Positions 33,489 to 41,632 of a DNA stretch of 64,000 nt are shown in pieces. Source of the DNA: Butyricicoccus_A sp963620595. GTDB taxonomy: Bacteria; Bacillota; Clostridia; Oscillospirales; Butyricicoccaceae. Below the pieces are notes generated by a model. The model saw only the letters and a program-made list of their open reading frames with translations. It searched no databases and was not told the origin of the DNA. Both the position numbers and the translations under genes were made by a program. The stretch lies in the NCBI GenBank assembly GCA_963620595.1, contig CAVFAY010000004.1, positions 65,965 through 129,964 of the forward strand, given 5' to 3'. Position 1 is the stretch's first letter, and each line of letters opens with the position of its first letter.

Positions 33489-34499
33489 ATGGAACTGTTA
33501 AGAATTGGTGTCGTTGGCTGCGGCGCCATTGGACGCGAACATATTAACCGAATCACCAACAGATTGGCCGGCGGCAAGATCGTTGCTGTATCTGATCTGT
33601 ATGTAGAGGGTGCGCATCAGATAGGAGACCCGCTGGGCGCAACGGTATATGTCAACAGCGCGGATCTGGTTGATGATCCGGATGTCGATGCCATTATTTG
33701 TACCACACCGGCATTTGCACACAAGGAAACCGTCATTCAGGCGTTGGAGGCAGGCAAGCCGATTTTTTGCGAAAAACCGCTGACGACAACCGCCGAGGAC
33801 TCCTTGGAGCTGGCGGAAATCGAGATGGAGTTGGGCAAGAAACTGATTCAGGTCGGTTTTATGCGCCGCTTTGATGAATCGTATACACAGGTTAAGGAAC
33901 TGCTGGATTCCGGCGAGTTTGGTGCGCCGCTGTATCTGCGCTGTTCACATTGGTTCCCGGAGGTAGACGATGGCTTTACCACAGCGATGTCAGTCTATGA
34001 CGCGGCAATTCATGAAATTGATGTCATTCACTGGCTGCTCAATGAGAATTACGAGAGCGCTCAGGTCATGTTCCCGCGCCAGACCCGCAATAAAAATCCG
34101 GAACTGAAAGACCCGCAGATTATGTATATCCGCTGTAAGTCCGGCGTGCTTGCGACAATTGAGGTATTCCTCAACTGCCAGTTTGGCTATGACATCAATT
34201 GCCAGATTGTCTGTGAGAAGGGCGTGATTGATCTGCCGAAGCCGCCGCGTCCGCTGCTGCGCAAGTCAGGTGGTCAAACCATTCTGTTGGATGAAAACTG
34301 GAAGAATCACTGGAAGCGCGCCTATGATCTGGAGATCCAGAAGTGGATTGATGCTGTGCGTGCCGGTGAGCTGACCGGCCCGAACGCATGGGACGGCGTG
34401 ATTGCCAATGTCACGGCGGATGCGCTGCTGCGCGCGCAGCAGAACGAGGGACAGATTGAGCCGATTGCGATCGGTCCGCGTCCGGATTTCTACAAGTAA
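33489..34499 (+). CDS. Gfo/Idh/MocA-family dehydrogenase, probable inositol 2-dehydrogenase
   Basis: 336 residues. Rossmann fold with GVVGCGAIGREHINRI (NAD binding), AIICTTPAFAHKETVIQALE and the catalytic Lys in FCEKPLTTTAED. The C-terminal half has GFMRRFDESYTQVKELLDSG and DAAIHEIDVIHWLL, as in IolG and IolW/IolX relatives. It probably oxidises myo-, scyllo- or chiro-inositol or a related sugar with NAD. It is flanked by two AraC genes and followed by a TIM-barrel isomerase and a symporter. A second paralogue lies at 50633. Confidence 0.85.
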   Translation: MELLRIGVVGCGAIGREHINRITNRLAGGKIVAVSDLYVEGAHQIGDPLGATVYVNSADLVDDPDVDAIICTTPAFAHKETVIQALEAGKPIFCEKPLTTTAEDSLELAEIEMELGKKLIQVGFMRRFDESYTQVKELLDSGEFGAPLYLRCSHWFPEVDDGFTTAMSVYDAAIHEIDVIHWLLNENYESAQVMFPRQTRNKNPELKDPQIMYIRCKSGVLATIEVFLNCQFGYDINCQIVCEKGVIDLPKPPRPLLRKSGGQTILLDENWKNHWKRAYDLEIQKWIDAVRAGELTGPNAWDGVIANVTADALLRAQQNEGQIEPIAIGPRPDFYK

Positions 34500-34505
34500 A
34501 TTATC

Positions 34506-34536
34506 AATGCCGCAGAGCGTCTTGCTCTGCGGCATT
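34506..34536. terminator. shared terminator
   Basis: AATGCCGCAGAGC and GCTCTGCGGCATT are perfect arms between two convergent genes. Confidence 0.8.
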
Positions 34537-34538
34537 CG

Positions 34539-35408
34539 TTATATCGGATACTTTCGGAACAGGCTCGGAGACAGACCGACGTTTTTCTGAAAGCTGTGAA
34601 TGAAATTTTCCTCGCTGTTGTAGCCGGTGTGATAGGCGATTTGCTTGACGGACATCTGGGTAGAGGTCAGCATGTGCTTGGCCTTGTCGATGCGGCGCAA
34701 AATAATGTATTCATATGGAGAATAGCCCGTATGTGCTTTGAACTCACGGGAAAAATGTGACTGGCTCCAATTGACGGACTCAGCAACTGCCTTGACATTG
34801 ATGGGCTCAAATAAATGTGCGTTCATATACCGGATAGCCAGCGTGATGCGGTTGGTTTCCGCCTTTTCCGGCGGGTTTTCCGTCAGCAGCAGTAGGCACA
34901 GCATGCGATGCAGCATCTGAGAGCAGGCCGCTTCGCTCATGCGCTCGCCGGAAGCACAACTGCTTAGCAGAGAATCCAGTAGCTGTAAAATTTCCGACAG
35001 AGATGCCGTGGAGAATACATGGTGTCCGCCGTGTGAACGAATGATTCGCTGATAAAAAGATGAAGAATTTAAGCCGTTGAACAGCAGCCAGATAAATTCA
35101 AAGCCATCTGATGCCCGATACTGATAGGGATGGCGGCAGTCGAACAGGACAAACTGGCCGCGCGTGGCGAGCATATCCCAGCCGTCAATTTTCAGCTCTA
35201 ACGCACCGTTTTGCACGAGAAACAGCATGATATGATTGTTGTGATCGCTTTGCTGGGCGATTTTATCCTGATGATTAAACGAGTAAGTGTGGTCACAGAA
35301 ATAGTGCCCGCAGCGGGACGGATAGTAAAATAAGTCCCGCGCGAGGGCGGACGGCGTAAAAAAGTACCGTTCAGAAATCTGATGCACACCGGTTTCCGGA
35401 ATTAACAT
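34539..35408 (-). CDS. AraC-family transcriptional regulator
   Basis: 289 residues; AGGAGGGGG fits the ATG at 35408. The sensor half contains HNNHIMLFLVQNGALELKID and RGQFVLFDCRHPYQYRA; the C-terminal half has VKAVAESVNWSQSHFSREFK and VKQIAYHTGYNSEENFIHSF, two AraC helix-turn-helices. It is divergent from the TIM-barrel gene across a 200-base region holding an inverted-repeat pair (35459-35571), its most likely target. Confidence 0.9.
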   Translation of the reverse strand: MLIPETGVHQISERYFFTPSALARDLFYYPSRCGHYFCDHTYSFNHQDKIAQQSDHNNHIMLFLVQNGALELKIDGWDMLATRGQFVLFDCRHPYQYRASDGFEFIWLLFNGLNSSSFYQRIIRSHGGHHVFSTASLSEILQLLDSLLSSCASGERMSEAACSQMLHRMLCLLLLTENPPEKAETNRITLAIRYMNAHLFEPINVKAVAESVNWSQSHFSREFKAHTGYSPYEYIILRRIDKAKHMLTSTQMSVKQIAYHTGYNSEENFIHSFQKNVGLSPSLFRKYPI

Positions 35409-35458
35409 GGCAATCCCCCTCCTATATATGTATGGTATCAATAGACGCCGGAAAAATC

Positions 35459-35571
35459 AAGGGACGGTTACTGAAAAATAGCAGAATTTATCAGTAAGTC
35501 CGCAAATTGTATCATTGTGAGACGGGTCTCCCATACGGTATAATAGGGGCAACAACAGGGAACCGTCCCTT
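35459..35571. promoter_or_regulatory. divergent promoter region with distant inverted operators
   Basis: AAGGGACGGTT (35459-35469) and AACCGTCCCTT (35561-35571) are perfect inverted copies 91 bases apart. Between them lies the promoter TTGTGA (35515) with TATAAT (35539-35544, 18-base spacer). A GAGAC-GG-GTCTC palindrome lies at the start of the spacer. The layout suits AraC-type regulation with looping or a polar switch. Confidence 0.65.
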
Positions 35572-35611
35572 ACAGACGGAAAACCAAGGATTTTTAGAGG
35601 AGGAAACCAAC

Positions 35612-36532
35612 ATGAAAATTGCGTTTGACGTTGACGTTCTTGCGAAGCAGTACGACATCAACACCATGGTTCATAAGGTAGCTGATTGGGGCTATAAGTA
35701 CATCGAGCAGTCCCCGCATCCGCGCATCAACCCGTTCTACAAGCACCCGCTGTTCTCCAAGGAGTGCGAGGCAGAGTACCGTCAGGCTCTCAAGGAGACC
35801 GGCGTAGAGATCTCTTCCTTCATCGTAGTATACCGCTGGAGCGGCCCGACCGAGGAGCAGCGCCAGCATGCGGTTGCAAACTGGAAGAAGATCATCGAGA
35901 TCGCTGTAAACATGGGCGTACCGGTAATCAACACCGAGTTCTCCGGCGATCCGAACCAGCAGGAAATCTGCAATGGCATGTGGTTCCGCTCTATGGAAGA
36001 GCTGCTGCCGATCATCGAGCGCGAAGGTCTGCGTGTTGAGGTTCAGTCTCATCCGTATGACTTCTGCGAGCTGAATGATGAGGCTTGCGATCTGGTTAAG
36101 TCCTTCCGTTCCAAGAACCTGGGCTATGTATACTCTGCATCCCACGGCTTCTTCTACGATCAGGGCAAGGGCGATGTTCGCCACATGCTGAAGTACGCTG
36201 GCGACGAGCTGACCCACGTTCTGTTTGCTGATACCTATAACCAGACCAAGGACTGCCGTTACATCCTGAATCCGCCTTGGCTGAACCAGCACGGCAGAGC
36301 TGACGTTACCATCCATCAGCACACCGCTATGGGTGAGGGCGAGGTTGACTTCCCGGGCATCTTCGAGACCCTGCGTGAGATGGACTTCGCAAACAAGCAG
36401 CTGAAGGCTGATGCTCCGAAGGTTGGCGGCGACAACATCGCTTGCGTTTCTTACTTCGGCTTCCCAGAGAAGATGGACAAGCAGGCACCGGAAGCACGCG
36501 AGATCATCGAGCGCGAGCTGCTGGGCAAGTAA
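35612..36532 (+). CDS. sugar phosphate isomerase/epimerase-like TIM-barrel protein
   Basis: 306 residues from the ATG at 35612 (GAGGAGGAAA upstream). AP-endonuclease-2-like TIM barrel: GVEISSFIVVYRWSG, VINTEFSGDP with a metal-binding Glu, RVEVQSHPYDF with His, and VGGDNIACVSYFGF. It resembles IolE/IolI/IolH-type enzymes of inositol metabolism but is not the IolE at 49633. Isomerisation or dehydration of an inosose or keto-sugar is likely. The strongly biased codon use suggests high expression when induced. Confidence 0.7.
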   Translation: MKIAFDVDVLAKQYDINTMVHKVADWGYKYIEQSPHPRINPFYKHPLFSKECEAEYRQALKETGVEISSFIVVYRWSGPTEEQRQHAVANWKKIIEIAVNMGVPVINTEFSGDPNQQEICNGMWFRSMEELLPIIEREGLRVEVQSHPYDFCELNDEACDLVKSFRSKNLGYVYSASHGFFYDQGKGDVRHMLKYAGDELTHVLFADTYNQTKDCRYILNPPWLNQHGRADVTIHQHTAMGEGEVDFPGIFETLREMDFANKQLKADAPKVGGDNIACVSYFGFPEKMDKQAPEAREIIERELLGK

Positions 36533-36572
36533 GAAATCGTTCTATCCTTACTATACTACTATATAAAGCCAG

Positions 36573-36602
36573 GATTCCCGCAGGCATATGCCTGCGGGAA
36601 TC
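36573..36602 (+). terminator. terminator
   Basis: GATTCCCGCAGGCAT and ATGCCTGCGGGAATC, perfect 15-base arms followed by TTTATCTG. Confidence 0.8.
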
Positions 36603-36631
36603 TTTATCTGTGAAAAAATTGACAAAATTTC

Positions 36632-36842
36632 TTGCTAAAACACGCAAAACATGGTATACTTTGTAACGCAAGACGTATAGACCACTGGTCTGTGCGAGAG
36701 GAGTTCGGAACCTAAGACGGGATTTATCGGAATTCAGGAGCCGATGAAACCCTGTTCATTCTTGCAAATCAAAATTTCCCTTTTGTTGTTGTATGATGAA
36801 AGAACTGCTGCATTTTCAGGAAAGTGCGGCAGTTCTTTCTTC
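36632..36842 (+). ncRNA. candidate small RNA with own promoter and terminator
   Basis: TTGCTA (36632) with TATACT (36655, 17-base spacer) would start a transcript near 36667. GCAAGA (36668) pairs with TCTTGC (36760) to close a domain. Inside it are AGACC-ACT-GGTCT (36679-36691) and GGGATTTATCGG with CCGATGAAACCC (36719-36752). GAAAGAACTGCTGCA with TGCGGCAGTTCTTTC (36798-36839) then ends it. A 55-codon frame from 36745 overlaps the structures and is probably not a gene. It matches no RNA class I know. Confidence 0.5.
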
Positions 36843-37167
36843 GTAATACACCATTTTTGCTGTGGGAATATCTGGATAATACTGCATAAATATGTGTATA
36901 ATATGGCATAACTTGCATAAATATGATGATTTTGTATAGAACATGCCGAGAATGACAAAAGCGTACAATTACCCAAAGAAAAAGCAGTTTTTAGCAAGAT
37001 CGCTACACAAATGGAGCAAAGAACAGGGAGATTGCACGTTTGGATTGGTAACATTTGAGTAACTTTGAAAATGTTTTGAGTCACGTGCAAAAAAACACTT
37101 TGCTGTTTTTGTAAAAAGTGCACAAAAAATGTTGCGAAATTTTTAACACGAAGTTTGGCGGTCAGGC

Positions 37168-37314
37168 TTGAGAAAGGTCAAGACGTCTGCTATAATCATA
37201 CATGGAAATACAGCTGAGTCCTCTGAGGAACAGTTGATTTTGCGCCTTTATCAGGTGATTCCGGGACACCGCTGCAAAGGCGCGGAGAGAGTTTAGAAAA
37301 AGGAGAATAAAGTT
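37168..37314 (+). promoter_or_regulatory. promoter and structured leader of the symporter gene
   Basis: TTGAGA (37168), 17 bases, TATAAT (37191-37196). The 115-base leader can close GCGCCTTT (37242-37249) with AAAGGCGC (37276-37283) around CAGGTGATTCCGGGACACC. The region 36843-37167 before it is AT-rich and shows no gene. Confidence 0.7.
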
Positions 37315-38940
37315 ATGTTAACTGTAATTGAGTTTGTCGCCTTTACAGTGCTCGTAGCTGTTTTGTCCGCGTATAAGACGCGCGATGAGAAGCTCGATAC
37401 TGAGGAGGGCTACTTCGTTGCAGGCCACAGCTTGCCGGGCATCGTTATCGCAGGTTCCCTGATGATGACCAACCTGTCCGCAGAGCAGCTGGTCGGCACA
37501 AACGGTCAGGCTTTCTCTGGTTCCATGTCCACCATGGCTTGGGAAGCTACTTCCGCATTCGCACTGATTATTCTGGCATTTGTTCTGCTGCCAAAATTCC
37601 TGAAGGGCAACATTGCAACGATTCCGCAGTTCTATAAGATGCGTTATGATGAAGCAACTAAGAACATGTTTTCTCTTATGTTCCTGTTTGCTTACGTTGT
37701 TACCATGCTGCCGACCATCCTGTACTCGGGTTCCGTAGCATTGGAGAAGATCTTCAATGTTCAGGAGATCTTTGGCATCAGCTACTTTATGGCAATCCTG
37801 ATTGTGTGTGTTGCTACTGGTCTGATCGGTATGGCATACTCCGTATTCGGTGGTCTGAAGGCAGTTGCTTACTCTGACACCATCAACGGCGTTGGTCTTC
37901 TGATCGGTGGCTTCCTGGTTCCGATTCTGGGCTTTGTTGCTCTGGGTCAGCTGGATGGCGGCGGATTCCTCGCAGGCATCAAGCATTTTGCAACCGCTAC
38001 CCCGGAAAAGATGAATGCTTGGTCTGCTCCGGGCGAATTGGCTCCGTACGTTCCGTGGCCGCTGCTGTTCACCGGTATGTTTGTAAACAATATGTTCTAC
38101 TGGTCCACCAACCAGTCGATCATTCAGCGTTCTCTGGGTGCTAAGAACCTGGCAGAGGCACAGAAGGGTGCTATCTGGGCTGGCTTCTTCAAGTGCTTGG
38201 ACGTATTTGTTATCGTTATCCCGGGCATCATTGCTTACCAGCTGATGCAGGGCGGCGTTCTGACTGTAGGTTCTGGTGCAAAGTTCGATGGTGACTCTGC
38301 TTACCCGCTGCTCGTTCTGCATGTAATGCCGAAGCCGCTTATGGGCTTCTTTGCAGCCGTAATGTTCGGTGCTATCCTGTCTTCCTTCAACTCTGTACTG
38401 AATTCGTCCTCTACGATCTTCTCTCTGGACATCTGGAAGCCGATCTGGGGCAAGAATGCAGATGCAAAGAAGGTAGTAAAGGTTGGTCAGATCTTTGGTC
38501 TGATCGTTGGTATTCTGGGTATCGTTATTTCCCCGTTTATCATGTACTTCGGTTCTGGTATCATGAACTTCATCAACGAGTGCTGGGGTCTGTTCTCCAT
38601 GCCGATCCTGTGCGCTGTACTGTTCGGTATGCTGAATAAGAAGGTAACCGCGCTGGCTCCGAAGATCGGCGTTCCGGTACATATTGTTCTGTACGCAATC
38701 GGTTACTTCACCGTATTCTCTAAGATTCACTACCTGTACTGGGTATTCGTATGCTTCCTCGTTCAGTGCGTCATCTACTTTGCAGTTGCAAAGTTCGCTC
38801 CGGCAAAGGAAGACTTCGAGATGCCGAACGTACCGCAGATCGAGATGACTCCGTGGAAGACCGGCAAGATCTGGGCTACCGTTGGTGCTCTGGTAGTAGT
38901 TGTTATGTACATCATCTTCTCCCCGCTGGTACTCGGCTAA
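37315..38940 (+). CDS. SSS-family sodium:solute symporter
   Basis: 541 residues, about 14 membrane helices. The start (EFVAFTVLVAVLSAYKTRDE, EEGYFVAGHSLPGIVIAGSL, MTNLSAEQLVGTNGQAF) and FGAILSSFNSVLNSSSTIFS are family hallmarks, including Na+-site residues on helices 1 and 8. Relatives of the SGLT/SMIT type import sugars or inositol with sodium. The neighbouring dehydrogenase, isomerase and AraC genes make a cyclitol or sugar the likely cargo. Confidence 0.85.
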   Translation: MLTVIEFVAFTVLVAVLSAYKTRDEKLDTEEGYFVAGHSLPGIVIAGSLMMTNLSAEQLVGTNGQAFSGSMSTMAWEATSAFALIILAFVLLPKFLKGNIATIPQFYKMRYDEATKNMFSLMFLFAYVVTMLPTILYSGSVALEKIFNVQEIFGISYFMAILIVCVATGLIGMAYSVFGGLKAVAYSDTINGVGLLIGGFLVPILGFVALGQLDGGGFLAGIKHFATATPEKMNAWSAPGELAPYVPWPLLFTGMFVNNMFYWSTNQSIIQRSLGAKNLAEAQKGAIWAGFFKCLDVFVIVIPGIIAYQLMQGGVLTVGSGAKFDGDSAYPLLVLHVMPKPLMGFFAAVMFGAILSSFNSVLNSSSTIFSLDIWKPIWGKNADAKKVVKVGQIFGLIVGILGIVISPFIMYFGSGIMNFINECWGLFSMPILCAVLFGMLNKKVTALAPKIGVPVHIVLYAIGYFTVFSKIHYLYWVFVCFLVQCVIYFAVAKFAPAKEDFEMPNVPQIEMTPWKTGKIWATVGALVVVVMYIIFSPLVLG

Positions 38941-38982
38941 GAGAAGGACTTACATCCGCAAATATCGTTCTCGGAAGTACGA

Positions 38983-39012
38983 AGAGACTCCTCGCTTGAG
39001 GGGTCTCTTTTT
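38983..39012 (+). terminator. terminator of the symporter gene
   Basis: AGAGACTCCTC-GCTT-GAGGGGTCTCT followed by TTTT. Confidence 0.85.
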
Positions 39013-39112
39013 GCGTGTGTTTGGATAGCGTGTATTTGTGCCCGCTCAGTCATTTGCATAGCGAAGCGCATACCTGACGAATTAAGCGGACTTTCGTGCA
39101 GACTTGTTCGCG

Positions 39113-39234
39113 TGCTGCTCCTTCCGTCACGGCTTGCGCTGCGCGACCTTCCTCAGGGAGGAAGGCTTTTGTTTCGCACGATTTAACTTGTCTCTCCCTC
39201 TGGGAGAGATGTCGCGGAGCGACAGAGAGGGCTT
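39113..39234. repeat. dispersed repeat families 1 (copy 3) and 2 (copy 2) side by side
   Basis: 39113-39170 repeats GCTGCTCCTTCCGTCACGGC and GAGGAAGGCTTTT of family 1; 39188-39234 repeats TGTCTCTCCCTCTGGGAGAG and GCGACAGAGAGGGC of family 2. The same two families are also close together at 27.4-27.6 kb, in the opposite order. No gene is seen in 38941-39304. Confidence 0.8.
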
Positions 39235-39267
39235 TTCTCTTGGAAAAGATGATTCTTTCCATCAAAA

Positions 39268-39290
39268 AAAGCACCCCGATGGAGTGCTTT
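39268..39290 (-). terminator. terminator of the deacetylase gene
   Basis: On the - strand AAAGCACTCC-ATC-GGGGTGCTTT is followed by TTTT, 15 bases past the stop. Confidence 0.8.
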
Positions 39291-39304
39291 CTGTATGTAT
39301 TCGT

Positions 39305-40273
39305 TTAGTTGGACGATGTGCTGTCGGACGCTTGGGTATTTGCGGTGCTGCTGTCAGACGTAGAGTCTGTGCTTTCGCTGGTTGCTTCGGATTCTGTATT
39401 CAGTCCCAGATCTTCATCTGTAAAGCCATTATATACCTTGCCGGCTTCCAGTGTGACACCCTTGATTTTTGCGAGTTCCGATACGGTAACGAATGCATAA
39501 CCCTGCTGCTGCAGTTCATCAATGGCGGCGAGAACGCCCTCTACGGTGGTCTCATACAGGTCATGCTCCAGAACGATAGCACCATCCTGTGCGCCGTCTA
39601 AAATGTGCTGCTTGACAGAATCGGCATCGCGGTATTTCCAATCCAGTGTATCAACATCCCATAGGATAATCGGCATACCGAGTTTTTGCATGGACGCTTG
39701 TACGCTGTCATTGTATTCGCCGCCGCATGGACGGAATACAGTCGGCTTCTGGCCGGTATACGACTGAATCAAGTCGTTGTTGCTGGAAACCTGCTCGTAA
39801 TCACCATCGGAAACCTCGTGAGCTAAACGGTGATCCATTGTGTGGTTTCCGACCTCATGACCTTCTGCCAAGTAGCGCTTCATCATCGAGTTGAAGTCCT
39901 TGACACGGTAGCCGCACAGGAAGAAGGTGGCATGAGCATTGCGCTCCTTCAGACCGTCCAGCAGACGTTCGGTGCGTCCGCCCTCGTTGCCGGTCGGGCC
40001 ATCGTCAAAGGTCAAAGCGATGTATTTATCGCCCTTGGGAATCTTGTTGGCTTCTTCCTGCTCTTTCTTTTTCTGTTCTTCTTCCAGCTTTTTTTGCTTT
40101 TCCTTTGCCTGCTCAGCACTTCCGGTGTCAGCAGAAGCGGTCTGCGCGCTGCCGGACTGCTTGGCATTGCTGGAGGTTGTTTTGCTGCCGGATGCTCCGC
40201 AGCCTGCCAGCATTGCCGCACATAAAACAGCGGCGATGCCGGACAAAATCAGTCGTTTTTTCCATTTTATCAT
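39305..40273 (-). CDS. polysaccharide deacetylase-family lipoprotein (NodB domain)
   Basis: 322 residues. Lipoprotein signal peptide with lipobox LAGC at about 22-25, then a Ser/Lys/Glu-rich linker. The NodB domain starts at YIALTFDDGPTGNEGG (catalytic and metal-binding Asp-Asp) and continues with EVGNHTMDHRLAHE (H-x3-H), FRPCGGEYND, and ILWDVDTLDWKYRD and VLEHDLYETT. It would remove acetyl groups from cell-wall glycans at the outer face of the membrane. The Ser/Thr/Asp-rich tail is disordered. Confidence 0.92.
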   Translation of the reverse strand: MIKWKKRLILSGIAAVLCAAMLAGCGASGSKTTSSNAKQSGSAQTASADTGSAEQAKEKQKKLEEEQKKKEQEEANKIPKGDKYIALTFDDGPTGNEGGRTERLLDGLKERNAHATFFLCGYRVKDFNSMMKRYLAEGHEVGNHTMDHRLAHEVSDGDYEQVSSNNDLIQSYTGQKPTVFRPCGGEYNDSVQASMQKLGMPIILWDVDTLDWKYRDADSVKQHILDGAQDGAIVLEHDLYETTVEGVLAAIDELQQQGYAFVTVSELAKIKGVTLEAGKVYNGFTDEDLGLNTESEATSESTDSTSDSSTANTQASDSTSSN

Positions 40274-40352
40274 TTTTTACGCCTCTTCTTGTTGGAATAC
40301 TTCGTTTAGTATAGTACAAAAAAGATGACAAGAAAAGAGGTTTGGATAAAAC

Positions 40353-41468
40353 TTAAGAAACTTTAAGGAAAATGCTTTGTGTGCGCTGTACCATCGTGCC
40401 GATGCCTCGCCAGAACAGCCGTACCAGACGCGCGGCAAGATACGAGAGGATCAGCAGGAGGAGCAGAGATAATACGCCCCAGCGCGGCGCAACGATGACC
40501 TGTACAACGGGATAGAAATAGTAGCAGAAAAAGGGATGGATGAGCCACATGCTCGTGCTTTCCTTGCCGATGCACAGCAGTGCCGCACGGATCGGGCGAA
40601 GATGGCGCAGCAAGTCCATCAGAAAGATAATCAAAAACGGAACATAGAGAATGTCTACGATTTGTCCGGTAAGCCAGCGCATCTGTACGATGACGCCGAC
40701 AAAGAAAATATCTAACAGAGGGTTGAGCAGATGATTGCGGCGCAGGGAATCACGAATCTGTATAAGCAGATTGCCTTTGGCAAAGACAGCACCCATCCAA
40801 AAGCATGCGGTATATGGTGCGGACAATAAGAAAAAGGTCTGATACAGATAGTTGTCGCTGAGTGTGCCGAATACTTCCAAGTCACCAAGTGCAGGAAAGA
40901 CGTCTGTAATAAAAATAGAAAACAGGACAACTGCCGTGACATTAAACAGCGTCGAACGGTGGCGTACTAAGTGGTCAATCAGGGGATATAAGATCAAAAC
41001 ACAGAGATAACTGTTTAGGAACCACCATTCACTGTTATAAGAGGTGGAAAAGCCGATAAAATTGTTAAAGCATTCCTGCGCGGAAAACGTGGCATACCGC
41101 GTACAGATTTCTGCTTCGTCGCAGTAGGTTGGCTGGTGCGCACAGAATAAGAACGCCAAGGGAATGAAAATGACAAAGACCTTCCAGTACGCGAGATATA
41201 ATCCTTTAATTTTGGCAATCAGGTCATATTTCTTGGAACAGGCGGTGAGATAAACGCCATATCCGCCGAGAAAAAAGAAAAAGGAAACACAGATTTTACC
41301 GAACGAACCGAAATAGGAGAGAGAGCTTTCGCCGCAAATGTTGAGGATGTGCCACAGTTCACCGCCTGCGATACGTTCGGGAAATGCCCATAGATGATGC
41401 ATCAGCATCAAAAGAATAGCAACGCCTTTCACTAGTTTGGTATCTTCTCTGGAAAATGTCTGTTCCAT
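40353..41468 (-). CDS. acyltransferase family 3 membrane protein
   Basis: 371 residues with about 10 hydrophobic helices. The N-terminal KLVKGVAILLMLMHHLWAFP carries the conserved His-rich first helix motif, followed by FGKICVSFFFFLGGYGVYL. Relatives O-acetylate cell-surface sugars or transfer other acyl groups. It lies 79 bases upstream of the deacetylase gene on the same strand, so both may act on wall polymers. Confidence 0.85.
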   Translation of the reverse strand: MEQTFSREDTKLVKGVAILLMLMHHLWAFPERIAGGELWHILNICGESSLSYFGSFGKICVSFFFFLGGYGVYLTACSKKYDLIAKIKGLYLAYWKVFVIFIPLAFLFCAHQPTYCDEAEICTRYATFSAQECFNNFIGFSTSYNSEWWFLNSYLCVLILYPLIDHLVRHRSTLFNVTAVVLFSIFITDVFPALGDLEVFGTLSDNYLYQTFFLLSAPYTACFWMGAVFAKGNLLIQIRDSLRRNHLLNPLLDIFFVGVIVQMRWLTGQIVDILYVPFLIIFLMDLLRHLRPIRAALLCIGKESTSMWLIHPFFCYYFYPVVQVIVAPRWGVLSLLLLLILSYLAARLVRLFWRGIGTMVQRTQSIFLKVS

Positions 41469-41554
41469 GTATCTATTACACTCCCATAGCTGTCATATTA
41501 CTTACAAATTTTAGTATAAACACCGACTTGTCGGAAGTCAATTGTCAAGTATAC

Positions 41555-41591
41555 AAAAAAACAAGAGCCTGCCCAAATGGACAGACTCTTG
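41555..41591 (-). terminator. terminator of the iolB-iolD operon
   Basis: On the - strand CAAGAGTCTGTCC pairs with GGGCAGGCTCTTG, followed by seven T. Confidence 0.85.
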
Positions 41592-41632
41592 CGTATTTGT
41601 CAGAATATTCTGTGCGCGATAGGCGCAGGGAA

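Noticed and set aside
36745..36912. 55-codon frame within the candidate small RNA
   Set aside because: It runs through the RNA stem and the terminator, and lacks a ribosome binding site.
37318..38730. 470-codon frame opposite the symporter, and a similar one at 60963-62066 opposite gap
   Set aside because: Both are antisense shadows of highly expressed genes, without start signals.
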